64,000 nt of DNA from Renibacterium salmoninarum ATCC 33209 (GCF_000018885.1 NC_010168.1:868001-932000); one strand, 5' to 3'; counted from the stretch's first letter, positions 30,433 through 40,121 are shown. Made by a program: numbers and translations. Notes: generated by a model from the letters alone, not told the origin.

Positions 30433-31923
30433 ATGACTATTCCCCTTATTGACGCGGCGACTCCGGTCCGCGTCCGTTTTTGCCCGTCACCTACTGGAAC
30501 CCCGCACGTCGGCCTGATTCGCACGGCGTTGTTCAACTGGGCTTATGCTCGGCATACCGGTGGCAAGCTGGTTTTCCGCGTGGAAGATACTGATGCTGCA
30601 CGCGATAGCGAAGAGAGTTACCAGCAACTGCTCGATGCGCTGAACTGGATGGGCATTGACTGGGATGAGGGCGTAGAGGTAGGCGGCCCGCACGAACCGT
30701 ACCGTCAATCGCAGCGGAGCGAAATTTACCAGGATGTCATCGCGAAATTGCGTGACGGTGGATTCGTTTACGAATCATATTCGACACCGGATGAGATTGA
30801 GGCGCGACACAAAGCTGCCGGGCGTGACCCAAAGTTGGGCTACGACGGCTTTGATCGAGATCTTTCGGCAGAACAGATTGCTGCGTTCAAAGCAGAAGGC
30901 CGTGAAGCTGCCTTGCGGCTGCGGATGCCCGATGAAGACATCACTTTCACCGACCTGGTCCGCGGCGAAATCACCTTCAAGGCTGGCTCAGTGCCGGACT
31001 TCGCCGTAGTGCGGCCAAACGGTGCGCCGCTGTACACGCTGACGAACCCGGTAGACGACGCATTGATGGGCATTACCCACGTTTTGCGTGGCGAGGACAT
31101 CTTATCCTCCACACCGCGGCAAATAGCCCTGTACCGGGCGCTACACGCCGTGGGCGTGGCTGACTATCTGCCGGAATTCGGCCACCTGCCCTATGTCATG
31201 GGCCAGGGCAACAAGAAGCTGTCCAAACGCGATCCGGAATCTAGCTTGTTCCTGTTGCTCGAATGGGGCTTTATCAAAGAGGGTTTGCTGAATTACTTGG
31301 CGCTGCTGGGCTGGTCGCTTAGCGCGGATGAAGACATTTTCACGGTTGAGGAACTAGTCAAGGCCTTTGACGTGCACGACGTGTTGGGCAACCCGGCTCG
31401 CTTTGACGTAAAGAAGGCTGAGTCAATCAACGGAACCCATGTGCGGTTGCTTGCGCCAGAGGATTTCCGAGGCCGACTTGTGCCGTACTTGCAGGCCGCT
31501 GAGTTGGTTAGTGCGGAGCTCACCGAACGGCAGTCTGCCGTTTTGACCGAAGTTGCGCCGCTGGTCCAGGAACGGATACAGCTGTTGGCTGAAGCGCCGG
31601 CGATCTTGCGTTTCCTTTTCGTTGCGGACGACGACGTCGAACCCGCCGAAGATGCGCTGAAGGGACTGCCCGAGAATTTGGTTGAGGTGCTGGATGCGGC
31701 GATTACCGCCGTCGAGCCGTTGACTGAGTGGAACGCTGAGACCATTCAGGACGCGCTGCGTACTGCCTTGATTGATGATCTGGGCCTCAAACCACGATTG
31801 GCCTTTGGGTCGGTGCGTACCGCGATGTCTGGCCGACGGATTTCGCCGCCGCTGTTTGAATCGATGGTGATCTTGGGCAAGGAATCTTCGCTGGCTCGGT
31901 TACGCAGATTCCGAGACCGATGA
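30433..31923 (+). CDS. gltX: Glutamyl-tRNA synthetase
   Basis: 496 aa from ATG 30433. Class I motifs: [20 protein letters not shown] (HIGH variant HVGL) and [11 protein letters not shown] (KMSKS variant). It charges tRNA-Glu, and possibly tRNA-Gln for amidation. An upstream in-frame ATG at 30343 would lie inside the FAH gene and is rejected. Stop overlaps the next gene (ATGA). Confidence 0.97.
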
Positions 31924-32631
31924 CATTTGGTGCGCCCATTCGGGCAGTACTTTTTGATATTGATGACACGCTAGTTGACTGGCGTTCAGCCACGGAGCTG
32001 GCAGTGCAAGCGATTAGCTCGGAGTTTGTTCCCGACCTTTCAGCTGAGGACTGGGGAAGATTCAACGTGATTTTCCGAGTTGATTCGGCCGGGTTCTACC
32101 AGGCGTATCTTGACGGCAAATTGGGTTTCGTTGAGCAGCGAATCGCTCGGGTTCAATTGGCCTTTGCTGAAGTTGGCGGACGGCTGCCAGACGAAGTGGC
32201 GGAGCAATGGAATTCTGCCTATGGAGGCGGAGATTAATAGCCGATGGGCACCGTACGCTGATGTTTTGCCGCTACTAGATGCCTTGGATACTTTAGGGAT
32301 TCCGTACGGCGCTGTGAGCAATAATGTAGCCGATTATCAGCGTCGGAAATTGGACCTGGCTGGCTTGCAACGAATTTCCGTTTTGGTTGGCACCGACACG
32401 GTGGGCGTGCCCAAGCCGGACCCAGCGATTTTCCACGAGGGTGCCCGGCAACTTGGATTAGAGCCTGCCTTCACTTTGTATGTGGGGGACAACCTGGTGA
32501 TTGACGCCTTAGGTGCTGCGTCGGCAGGCTTGCCGTCGGTGTGGCTCAATCGGGATGGCGGCATTGATGAGCAGCGGGATGGACCGCAGATGACGAGTCT
32601 CGATGAGCTGCTTGGGCTTTTAGGCGAGTAA
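31920..32631 (+). pseudogene. HAD-superfamily hydrolase, frameshifted
   Basis: It starts in the ATGA overlap with gltX. The nucleophile motif VLFDIDDTLVDW and cap region read to EQWNSAYGG, then a stop at 32235-32237. One frame over from about 32220, AEINSRWAPYADVLPLLDAL continues with YGAVSNN, GVPKPDPAIFHEGA and YVGDNLVIDALGA to 32631. One indel in a G/A-rich stretch. Substrate unknown. Confidence 0.87.
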
Positions 32632-32743
32632 CTTATTCGCTGCCATTTCCGCTTAATAACTACAGATCTCTTGAATTAGAGATTGAGAATGGCTATTTTA
32701 AATGATATTTCCACTAAACAGTGGACTTATGGGAGGAAAAGCC

Positions 32744-32899
32744 ATGAAAAAGGTATTTGCTACTTTAGCTGTTGTCGCGGCGGTGGCTGGACTGTCGGTA
32801 GTGACAGCCAGTAGCGCTCAGGCCAAAGCGGACTTTAGCTGTGTGAACTCGGGTGCATCGGGTCAGGGCTGGTCGTACGAAATCATCCGCTGCCGATAA
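32744..32899 (+). CDS. Small secreted peptide with two cysteines, function unknown
   Basis: 51 aa. An excellent ribosome site (gggaggaaaa) precedes ATG 32744 and a strong terminator follows 11 bp after the stop, so it is a self-contained gene. Signal peptide: MKKVFATLAVVAAVAGLS to SSAQA, leaving about 24 residues (KADFSCVNSGASGQGW, then SYEIIRCR). The two Cys could form one disulfide ring of 17 residues between them. No family recognised; could be an exported antimicrobial, signal or surface peptide. Confidence 0.72.
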   Translation: MKKVFATLAVVAAVAGLSVVTASSAQAKADFSCVNSGASGQGWSYEIIRCR

Positions 32900-32910
32900 T
32901 TTACCCAAGG

Positions 32911-32946
32911 GAGGCTTCGCCGGTTTGCTCCGACGGAGCCTCTTTT
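32911..32946 (+). terminator. Intrinsic terminator of the small peptide gene
   Basis: GAGGCT pairs with AGCCTC, extended by CG/CCGG pairs across a short TTTGC loop, followed by TTTT. Confidence 0.85.
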
Positions 32947-33119
32947 GTGGGTTGGAATTTGGTTTCTGACGATCTGACTGGGTTGTTTCTGATTTGCTGC
33001 GAACACTTCACAACAGATAGCGGCGCGGTTGTGACTGGAAGGGCTGCTGAGGCTGTTATCCAGTAGCCGAGATGCGCTATGTGTTGTGGCGTGTTCGGCC
33101 ACAACGCGACAGATGATTT

Positions 33120-34036
33120 CTAGGAGATTTTTCCTCGCCTTCGCATGACGATGGAGAGGATGCAGCCGATCAAAATAATCGCGCAAATGATGATGCCGAT
33201 TAGGCCGCCCGCACCACTTGGGCTGATAAAGGTCGCCTGGGTCTTGAGCTGGTTAGCGCCCTCATCGAGCGCTTTCGCGCCGGCTATTAGTCCCTTATTC
33301 TGGTCAGGATTAGTGATGCCATCCGCTAGCTGATCAGTGCCGTCAGCAAGCTTCTTGGAACCTGGAGCTAAGCCTGGCTGCGTCGGATCAGAAGGATCCT
33401 TGTACATGCCGCTGAGTAGCTGGTTGGTGCCGTCGGCAAGCTTTTGGGTTCCTTCCTTGAGCCCGTATGGTGATTCGCTCAACGGGTCGGTTTACATGCC
33501 TTGAAGTGCTTGGGCAGTGCCATCGGCTAGGCGTCCGGAACCGTTAAGCAGGTTTTCCTGGCCGCCGTTGTCTCCGTTGATGCCGTACTTTATCTGTTCG
33601 ACGCCGCTGGCAAGGCTTGGCTTGCTGGAGGTGCCTTCGATGACTCCGGAGTAGAGCTGGTTGACGCCGGCAACTAGGCTGGGCTTTGTGGCTGTGCCTT
33701 GGATAACGCCTGCGTAAAGCTGGTTCACACCAGCTTGTAAAGCAGGGGTGCCATCAGGACGAGGACCTACAACGCAGGTCTTGAGCTGGGCGATGCCATC
33801 GACCAGGCTGGGGTTGCCGGGAGTGCTTGGCCCTGCAACGCCTGCCTGAAGCTGAGCTACGCCGTCGCGAAGACTAGGGGTCCCATCAGGTCGTGGGCCT
33901 AGGACACCTGCGTAAAGCTGTTGGACACCGGCTACAAGGCTACGTTTCCCGTCAGGTCGTGGCCCCAAAACTTTATCGTAAAGCTCTTGAACGCTCTCTT
34001 TGACACTGGGTTCTTCTTTCGTTCCGGGGCCAATAC
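33120..34036 (-). pseudogene. Tandem-repeat membrane protein (YhgE/Pip-like repeats), 5' truncated by IS copy 2
   Basis: About 300 codons remain. Roughly ten repeats of about 22 residues of the type GPRPDGTPSL, spacer, GVxQLxAGV run from the IS border (34036) to about 33250. A single TM (GLIGIIICAIILIGCILSIV) and the basic tail MRRRGK follow. One in-frame TAA at 33492..33494 replaces the Tyr seen in the next repeat (GMYKDPSDP). The start and N-terminus are gone; the region beyond the IS is ftsY, so they were deleted, not just displaced. Such repeats occur in phage-infection-protein/YhgE type surface proteins. Confidence 0.82.
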
Positions 34037-34086
34037 TGAATCGCCCCGGTGTGTCCGGAGACTTTCTTGTTTGAGAGGATCAGGAC

Positions 34087-34452
34087 ATGGCAGGGAAAAC
34101 TACGACACGGTATCCGCAGGAGTTGAAGGATCATACGGTGCGCATGGTGGCGGAGATGGAGGGTGCGTCTTCGGAGTGGGCGGCGATGCAAAAAGTTGCC
34201 CAGCTTTTGGGTGTGGGTGTGCCGGAAACGGTGCGTAAATGGGTCCGGCAAGCCGAGATCGATGTTGGTACTAGAACTGGAACAACGAGCACGGAATCGG
34301 CCGAGCTGAAACGGTTACGGCGTGAGAACGCTGAGCTGAAACGGGCGAACGCGATCCTTCGGAGTGCTTCAGCTTTTTTCGCGGTCGAACTCGACCGCCA
34401 CAACACTGATCGTGAAATACATCAAGGACCATGCCGGTCACCGCGAGAATAA
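34087..34452 (+). CDS. IS994-like orfA
   Basis: 121 aa, same protein as in copy 1; HTH then leucine-zipper-like helix. Starts 50 bp inside the left end. Frame closes at TAA 34450-34452. The expected N-terminal part of OrfB (IKDHAGHRENNGLRWGVES) lies in the +1 frame over its end. Confidence 0.92.
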   Translation: MAGKTTTRYPQELKDHTVRMVAEMEGASSEWAAMQKVAQLLGVGVPETVRKWVRQAEIDVGTRTGTTSTESAELKRLRRENAELKRANAILRSASAFFAVELDRHNTDREIHQGPCRSPRE

Positions 34453-34461
34453 TGGATTGCG

Positions 34462-35352
34462 GTGGGGTGTCGAGTCGATCTGCCAGGTGCTTACTGGGAC
34501 GGGGTGAAGACCACCCCGTCCACGTACTACGAATGGGTGGATAAAACACGATCTCACCGAGAACAACGTGATGAGGTGCTCAAGCCCGTGATCCAGAAGG
34601 TGTATGCCGCTAATTACGGGGTTTACGGCACCAGGAAAGTCTGGTTGGCGATGAACCGTGAAGGTGTGCCGGTGGCCAGGTGCACGGTAGAACGGCTCAT
34701 GGGGTTACTTGGCATACAGGGTGCGGTCCGTGGCAAGGTCAAACGCACCACGATCAAAGACTCGAAGGCGGCCCGAGCGAAGGACTTGGTCCGCCGTGAT
34801 TTCACACCAACGGCACCGGATCGGCTATGGGTAGATGATTTCACCTATGTTTCGACCTGGTCCGGGTGGGTCTATGTTGCCTTCGTGATCGATGCTTACT
34901 CTCGGAGGATCCTGGGCTGGTCAGCGAGTGCTTCTATGAACACCGTGCTAGTGCTCAACGCAGTTAATCAGGCAATCTGGAGTCGTGAACGGGCCGGGGC
35001 TGAGATTTCCGGGGTGATTCATCATCACGATGCCGGGGCTCAATACGCCTCCTTGGCCTTCACCGAACGCCTGGCCCAGACCGGTATCCGCCCCTCGATC
35101 GGTTCTGTGGGTGATAGTTACGACAACGCCTTGGCGGAAACCATCAACGGGCTTTATAAGACCGAGCTGATCAAACCCGGCAAGCCCTGGCGGACTCTAG
35201 AAGAAGTCGAAATCGGCACCGCTGAATGGGCCGATTGGTACAACCACCGAAGGCTCTACCAGTACTGCGGAGACATCCCACCAGTAGAGCTAGAAAACCA
35301 CTACTACAATCACTACCAGAGCACGGCAGCCGCCGACAGGCTCATCGTCTGA
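34462..35352 (+). CDS. IS994-like orfB, DDE transposase
   Basis: 296 codons from GTG 34462. The rve integrase core has D in WVDDFTYVSTW, D in IHHHDAGAQYASL and E in YDNALAETINGLYKTE. The first 15 codons (GCRVDLPGAYWDG) do not look like IS3 OrfB. The family-like start GLRWGVESICQVLTGTG is in the other frame and ends at TGA 34505-34507, right after a GGGG run from which a -1 slip would enter VKTTPSTYYEW. All three copies share this. Confidence 0.92.
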   Translation: MGCRVDLPGAYWDGVKTTPSTYYEWVDKTRSHREQRDEVLKPVIQKVYAANYGVYGTRKVWLAMNREGVPVARCTVERLMGLLGIQGAVRGKVKRTTIKDSKAARAKDLVRRDFTPTAPDRLWVDDFTYVSTWSGWVYVAFVIDAYSRRILGWSASASMNTVLVLNAVNQAIWSRERAGAEISGVIHHHDAGAQYASLAFTERLAQTGIRPSIGSVGDSYDNALAETINGLYKTELIKPGKPWRTLEEVEIGTAEWADWYNHRRLYQYCGDIPPVELENHYYNHYQSTAAADRLIV

Positions 35353-35421
35353 GAAACCCTCCGGACACACCGGAGCGATTCACGCTGATTATCGGCGGCT
35401 GCGTTATGAGAAGCTTGGTGA

Positions 35422-36609
35422 GTGAATGACATTTGGCTTCTGATTCTGTACATCGTCGTCGGACTTGCCGTGCTTGGCAGCCTGCTGGCCGTCTTCCTCA
35501 AGACCTCGCGCAATAGGAACTCCTATAGTGCTACCAGAGACGCTAACGACCCTGCTCCCGGCGGAACGCTTACTGAAGATCGCGATGCCACTGGCGAAAG
35601 CTCGGTGCCGCCGGTCTTGGTCGAAGAATCAGACGAAGGTTTGGTTGTCTTTCCCGGCGACGGTACGGCAATCGTGGAGACGCCGGAGCCGCCAGCGGGT
35701 CGGTTACAACGTCTGCGCGCGCGTCTGTCAAAGTCAAACAATGCCCTAGGCAAGGGACTTCTCGCACTACTTTCCAGCGACAAGATTGATGAAGGCGTTT
35801 GGGAAGAGCTCGAAGAAACGCTGCTGCTTGCCGATATCGGCACACAACCTAGTCTTGAATTGGTAGAGATTTTGCGCGAACGCGTCAAGATCATGGGTAG
35901 CCGCAGCCCGCAAGAAGTTCAGGCGATGCTGCGTGAAGAACTCATCAAACTAGTTGACCCAGGCATGGATCGCTCGTTGGCTGTCAGCCGCCAAGGTGAG
36001 CTTCCCGCCATCGTGCTAGTGGTCGGCGTCAATGGCGTTGGCAAAACCACCACGGTAGGTAAGCTCGCGCGCGTGTTGGTCGCTGAGGATAAAGATGTAC
36101 TGCTCGGCGCGGCAGACACTTTCCGCGCCGCGGCTGCCGAGCAGCTGGCTACTTGGGGTGCGCGAGTAGGCGTGCCAACGGTCAAGTCCGACGTCGACGG
36201 TGCTGACCCGGCTTCGGTGGCTTTCGAAGCCGTGAAGTCTGGCATCGAGCAAGAAGTCGATGTGGTGATGATTGATACGGCTGGCCGCCTGCAAAACAAG
36301 GTCGGATTGATGGACGAGCTTGGCAAGGTCAAGCGCGTCATTGAAAAACTTGCCAATGTTGGCGAAGTGTTGCTGGTTCTGGATGCGACCACTGGTCAGA
36401 ACGGTTTGACGCAGGCAAAGGTCTTTTCTGAAGTAGTCGATATCACCGGCATTGTGCTGACCAAACTGGACGGCACTGCTAAGGGCGGCATCGTCGTGGC
36501 GATTCAAAAGAGTTTGGGCGTACCGGTCAAATTAGTTGGCCTTGGCGAAGGTGCTGACGATCTTGCCCCGTTTGATGCGGAGCAATTTGTGGACGCAATT
36601 CTGAACTGA
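35422..36609 (+). CDS. ftsY: Signal recognition particle receptor FtsY
   Basis: 395 aa from GTG 35422. An N-terminal hydrophobic anchor (LLILYIVVGLAVLGSLLAVF), an acidic linker, then the NG GTPase domain: GVNGVGKTTTVGKLA (G1), DTFRAAAAEQL, DTAGRLQNK (G3), TKLDGTAKGG (G4). It docks ribosome-SRP complexes at the membrane; its partner ffh lies at 40122. IS copy 2 ends 39 bp upstream, so the native promoter is probably gone and transcription may come from the element. Confidence 0.96.
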   Translation: MNDIWLLILYIVVGLAVLGSLLAVFLKTSRNRNSYSATRDANDPAPGGTLTEDRDATGESSVPPVLVEESDEGLVVFPGDGTAIVETPEPPAGRLQRLRARLSKSNNALGKGLLALLSSDKIDEGVWEELEETLLLADIGTQPSLELVEILRERVKIMGSRSPQEVQAMLREELIKLVDPGMDRSLAVSRQGELPAIVLVVGVNGVGKTTTVGKLARVLVAEDKDVLLGAADTFRAAAAEQLATWGARVGVPTVKSDVDGADPASVAFEAVKSGIEQEVDVVMIDTAGRLQNKVGLMDELGKVKRVIEKLANVGEVLLVLDATTGQNGLTQAKVFSEVVDITGIVLTKLDGTAKGGIVVAIQKSLGVPVKLVGLGEGADDLAPFDAEQFVDAILN

Positions 36610-36831
36610 GCCTATTTGGCAGCTCTAGACATCGAATTTACCTGTTCGAAACATCAGCGTGACGCAGCATTTACGCCCGGTTGCCCCTTGTAACCTCGCT
36701 GCAATATAGATCCCTTTTAGGTGAAACACGATTTCGCCAGACTCAAAGGCAACAGTGACGCCGCCTCCGCGCGGCGTGTTCAATCACTGACGCACTAGAT
36801 GAGAAATAATTGGGAAAGGGGCGCGGCATTC

Positions 36832-38133
36832 ATGAATGAAGGTGATACCGCTTGGGTGTTGGTTTCAGCAGCACTGGTTCTGCTCATGACGCCCGGACTG
36901 GCGTTCTTCTACGGGGGGATGACGCGGTCCAAGGGTGTACTCAACATGATGATGATGAGCTTCGGAGCAATCGCCTTAGTCGGCGTGCTCTGGGTTCTCT
37001 AAGGTTACTCGGCGGCCTTCGGCACCGACGTCGCTGGTGGCCTGCTGGGCAACCCATTCGAAAAGTTTGGGCTGAACGGCATTCTCGAAACCGGTGACGG
37101 CATGCCTTTGGTTGGCACCATTCCGGAAATTGCCTTCGTTGGTTTCCAGGCGGTGTTCGCAATCATTACGGTGGCGTTGATCTCCGGCGCAATCGCCGAC
37201 CGCGCGAAATTTGGTGCCTGGATGTTGTTCGCTGGCATCTGGGTCACGGTGGTCTACTTCCCGGTGGCGCACTGGGTCTTTGACTTCAATAAAGATGCGA
37301 ACGGGAACCCGATTGGTGGCTGGATCGGTCAGGGCCTCGGCGCAATTGACTTTGCCGGTGGTACCGCCGTTCACATCAACGCGGGTGCTGCTGCGCTTGC
37401 GCTGGCATTGGTCTTGGGCAAACGCCTTGGCTTTGGTAAGGATCCCAGCCACCGTCCGCATAACTTGCCGTTTGTGATGCTCGGCGCCGGTTTGCTCTGG
37501 TTTGGCTGGTTCGGTTTCAATGCTGGCTCGGCTCTGGCCGCCAACGGCGTTGCCGGTATTGCTTGGATTAATACCTTGGCTGCGCCGGCTGGTCTGGTGG
37601 CTATTACGCCAGCGGCAGTTGCTATCACTCCGGTCTGGTCAATCGTTCTTGGCGTGCTAGCCGGAGTAGTTTGTGCCCTAGCTGTTGGTCTGAAATACAA
37701 GCTGGGTTATGACGACTCACTTGACGTTGTTGGGGTGCACCTAGTTGGTGGCTTGCTGGGCACACTGTTTATCGGCTTTGCAGCAAACCCCGGATCGCCG
37801 GCAGGTGGCACTGGGGTGTTCTACTGCGGTGGACTTGAGCTATTGGGTAAGCAAGCCATCGGTTCCTTTGCCGTGTTGATCTACTCTTTCGTAGTCGCCT
37901 TTATCGTGGGTTGGATTATCAACAAAACCATGGGGTTCAGGGTCTCGGAAGAGCACGAAGTCAATGGCATCGATGTTTCAGTTCATGCCGAGACTGCCTA
38001 CGAATTTGGTGGCAGAGTGGGCAGCGCATTCCATCCCTTGGATGAGGCGCTCCGCCGACGGCCGGCTGAGTCCGAGTCTGTGGTGCCAACACCTGCCAAG
38101 AGCACGGACGAGAACACTAGGGTGGAAGCATGA
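36832..38133 (+). pseudogene. amtB: Ammonium transporter, single nonsense codon
   Basis: 433 codons of a standard Amt channel from ATG 36832: AWVLVSAALVLLMTPGLAFF, YGGMTRSKGVLNMMMMSFG, then LWVL and TAA (37000-37002), then GYSAAFGTDVAGG in the same frame to the end. The family has Tyr at the stop position (WVLYGYS), so TAC or TAT became TAA. The rest, including the pore region with WLLFGWFGFNAGS-like sequence, is undamaged. It overlaps glnK by four bases. Confidence 0.92.
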
Positions 38134-38468
38134 AACTCATCACAGCGATCATTCGTCCGGAGAAGTTTGACGACGTTCGTGGCGCTTTAGAGAGCTATGG
38201 TGTGCAAGGCCTCACGGTCAGTGCGGCTAACGGTTATGGGCGTCAACGTGGTCACACCGAGGTCTATCGGGGTGCCGAATACGTGGTTGATTTGCTGCCC
38301 AAGATTCGGATAGAAGTACTTGCAACAAATGATCAGGTAGATGACATAGTCGACGTGATTATTTCGAGCTCGAACACCGGACGGGCTGGCGATGGCAAAG
38401 TCTGGACCGTTGATGTTTATGAAGCTGTCCGAGTGCGTACCGGTGAGCGGGGTACTGCTGCAGTCTGA
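38130..38468 (+). CDS. glnK: Nitrogen regulatory protein P-II
   Basis: 112 aa. The T-loop contains EVYRGAEYVVDLLPK with the Tyr that is adenylylated or uridylylated in this family; the B-loop reads TGRAGDGKVW. It senses ATP/ADP and 2-oxoglutarate and normally plugs AmtB. Intact even though its transporter partner carries a stop, so it may act on other targets. Confidence 0.96.
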   Translation: MKLITAIIRPEKFDDVRGALESYGVQGLTVSAANGYGRQRGHTEVYRGAEYVVDLLPKIRIEVLATNDQVDDIVDVIISSSNTGRAGDGKVWTVDVYEAVRVRTGERGTAAV

Positions 38469-38484
38469 CCGGTACTCATTCGGT

Positions 38485-38560
38485 TTGAGATAGCGAGACG
38501 ACGTGGGGCTAGCCAGAAAACATGTTTCCTAGCTAGCCCCACGTCGTCTCGCTATCTCAA
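38485..38560. repeat. Palindrome, family A member 2, between glnK and zwf
   Basis: 28-bp perfect arms 38485-38512 and 38533-38560 (29 with the next pair). The arm holds GATAGCGAGACGAC, seven bases, then TAGCCAGAA. It separates convergent genes: 16 bp after glnK, 13 bp from the zwf stop. Confidence 0.9.
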
Positions 38561-38573
38561 TTGCGTTCCGGGC

Positions 38574-39986
38574 CTAGGCAGGTTCGCTACTAGTAGGCCA
38601 ACTCGCTGGCCCCGAACTTCCGGCGGCGTAGTCATCCATCGGAATTTTGTTTGCCTGCCAAGCTTTCAACGTTGGTTCAACGATTTGCCAGCACAGCTCG
38701 GCAGTATCACCCCGGACCGAGAGTAACGGATCGCCCTTGAGCACGCCGTCGAGCATTTCACCATAGGGCAGCAACGGATCGCCAGCTAGATCCGCTTCCA
38801 GCCGAACCCGGTTCAAGGTGAAGAGATCGCCAGGTCCATTGACATCGAGGTCTAGTCGAAGCGTGTCGGGTCCAAAACCGATGTGCAGTCGGGTAGGCGA
38901 GTCGGTGCCAAGGAATCCAGTGGGCAAATGCGGCACGGACTTGTACGTGATGATCGCTTCTTTACGGGCTTTACCTAAAGATTTACCCGAGCGCAGCGTG
39001 AAGGGCACGCCAGCCCAACGCCAGTTAGCAATTGAAACTTGAACTTCAGCCAGCGTCTCGGTGTTATTTTTCGGGTCAACGCCGGATTCGCTCACGTAAT
39101 CAGGCACCTTCCGTCGGCCAATTTTCCCGGCAGAATAGCGGGCTCGTCGACTGTTCTTTGGCTCCGCAGTGCTGGCCCGCAGTACGGTGGCAATGCCATC
39201 GCGCACGTCTTGCTCGCTGAGGGTAGCCGGTGGCTCCATGGCGACGATTGCCATGATCTGGAGCAGATGGCTTTGGATCATGTCGCGCAGCGCGCCAGCC
39301 CGGTCGTAATATCCAGCCCGGTTTTCCAACGTGAGGTCCTCGTCGAAAACGATCTCTACTTTCTCGATGTGATCCGCATTCCAGAGTGGTTCGAGAAGTC
39401 GATTCGCAAAGCGAAGGCCCAGAATATTGAATACCGTGGATTTGCCAAGAAAATGATCCACCCGATGAATATGGTCTTCAGGTACCAGCGCAGCGAGCGT
39501 CTCATTGAGTCGATCCGCAGATTCGACCGAGGAACCAAATGGCTTCTCCATCACTAGCCGAGTTTCTGCCGGCAGGTCTGCCGCGGTCAAAATTTCGCAG
39601 GCACGCTGGCTCACCGCAGGCGGTAAGGCGAAATAGACTGCAACTGGCCCGGTCAACTTTGCTAGTAACGCGGGCAATTCACTCGGCGCCGTGACATCAA
39701 TCTGGTGGTAGACGCTGGTCTTTTCGACCTTTGCTAGCGCGGTGCGACCAGCTGCATTTGCCTCCTTGGCAGCATCGCCGAAGACTCTGCTGACTCTTTT
39801 GTCCCAAGGCTCAGCGGGTGCGTCGCCGGTGCCAGCACCAACCACAGTCAGGTTTTTTGCTCGCCCTGCCGCGATCAACCGCGCGACGCCGGGCAGTAGC
39901 AACCTTCCGGTCAGGTCGCCAGAGGCACCCAGGATGAGCAGAGTTCGGATACTGCCGGTTTCAGAATTTCGCTTTGTTTCAGCCAC
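38574..39986 (-). CDS. zwf: Glucose-6-phosphate dehydrogenase-like protein
   Basis: 470 aa. NADP motif LILGASGDLTGRLLLPG, EKPFGSS lysine, and catalytic-region RVDHFLGKSTVFNILGLRF. It should oxidise glucose 6-phosphate to 6-phosphogluconolactone. The catalytic loop has GKSTV where the common enzyme has GKETV, and sequence around it is divergent, so it may be a second-type paralogue rather than the main housekeeping enzyme. Confidence 0.88.
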   Translation of the reverse strand: MAETKRNSETGSIRTLLILGASGDLTGRLLLPGVARLIAAGRAKNLTVVGAGTGDAPAEPWDKRVSRVFGDAAKEANAAGRTALAKVEKTSVYHQIDVTAPSELPALLAKLTGPVAVYFALPPAVSQRACEILTAADLPAETRLVMEKPFGSSVESADRLNETLAALVPEDHIHRVDHFLGKSTVFNILGLRFANRLLEPLWNADHIEKVEIVFDEDLTLENRAGYYDRAGALRDMIQSHLLQIMAIVAMEPPATLSEQDVRDGIATVLRASTAEPKNSRRARYSAGKIGRRKVPDYVSESGVDPKNNTETLAEVQVSIANWRWAGVPFTLRSGKSLGKARKEAIITYKSVPHLPTGFLGTDSPTRLHIGFGPDTLRLDLDVNGPGDLFTLNRVRLEADLAGDPLLPYGEMLDGVLKGDPLLSVRGDTAELCWQIVEPTLKAWQANKIPMDDYAAGSSGPASWPTSSEPA

Positions 39987-40121
39987 CTACCCAGCATGTC
40001 ACTTTCGCTGCCAGATTGGCAGGGATCAATCTGGCAGTTTGATCCGTTGACCTTGGTATCCTTGATAGTTGATCCACTCAAAGCTTTAGACTTCTTAGAC
40101 CTCTTCGAAAGATAACCTCTG

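Larger units (their letters stand above)
34037..35382 (+). mobile_element. IS994-like IS3-family insertion sequence, copy 2
   Basis: 1346 bp, begins TGAATCGCCCCGGTGTG and ends with the complement of TGAATCGCTCCGGTGTG. The only copy here with both ends, orfA and orfB unmutated relative to copy 3 apart from a few substitutions. No target duplication: left flank ends AATAC, right flank begins CGCTG. It has replaced the 5' part of the repeat-protein gene and ends 39 bp before ftsY. Confidence 0.95.

Noticed and set aside
36610..36831. GlnR- or AmtR-like operator before amtB
   Set aside because: Only partial GTAAC-type matches without a second half at the right spacing; not enough to call a site.
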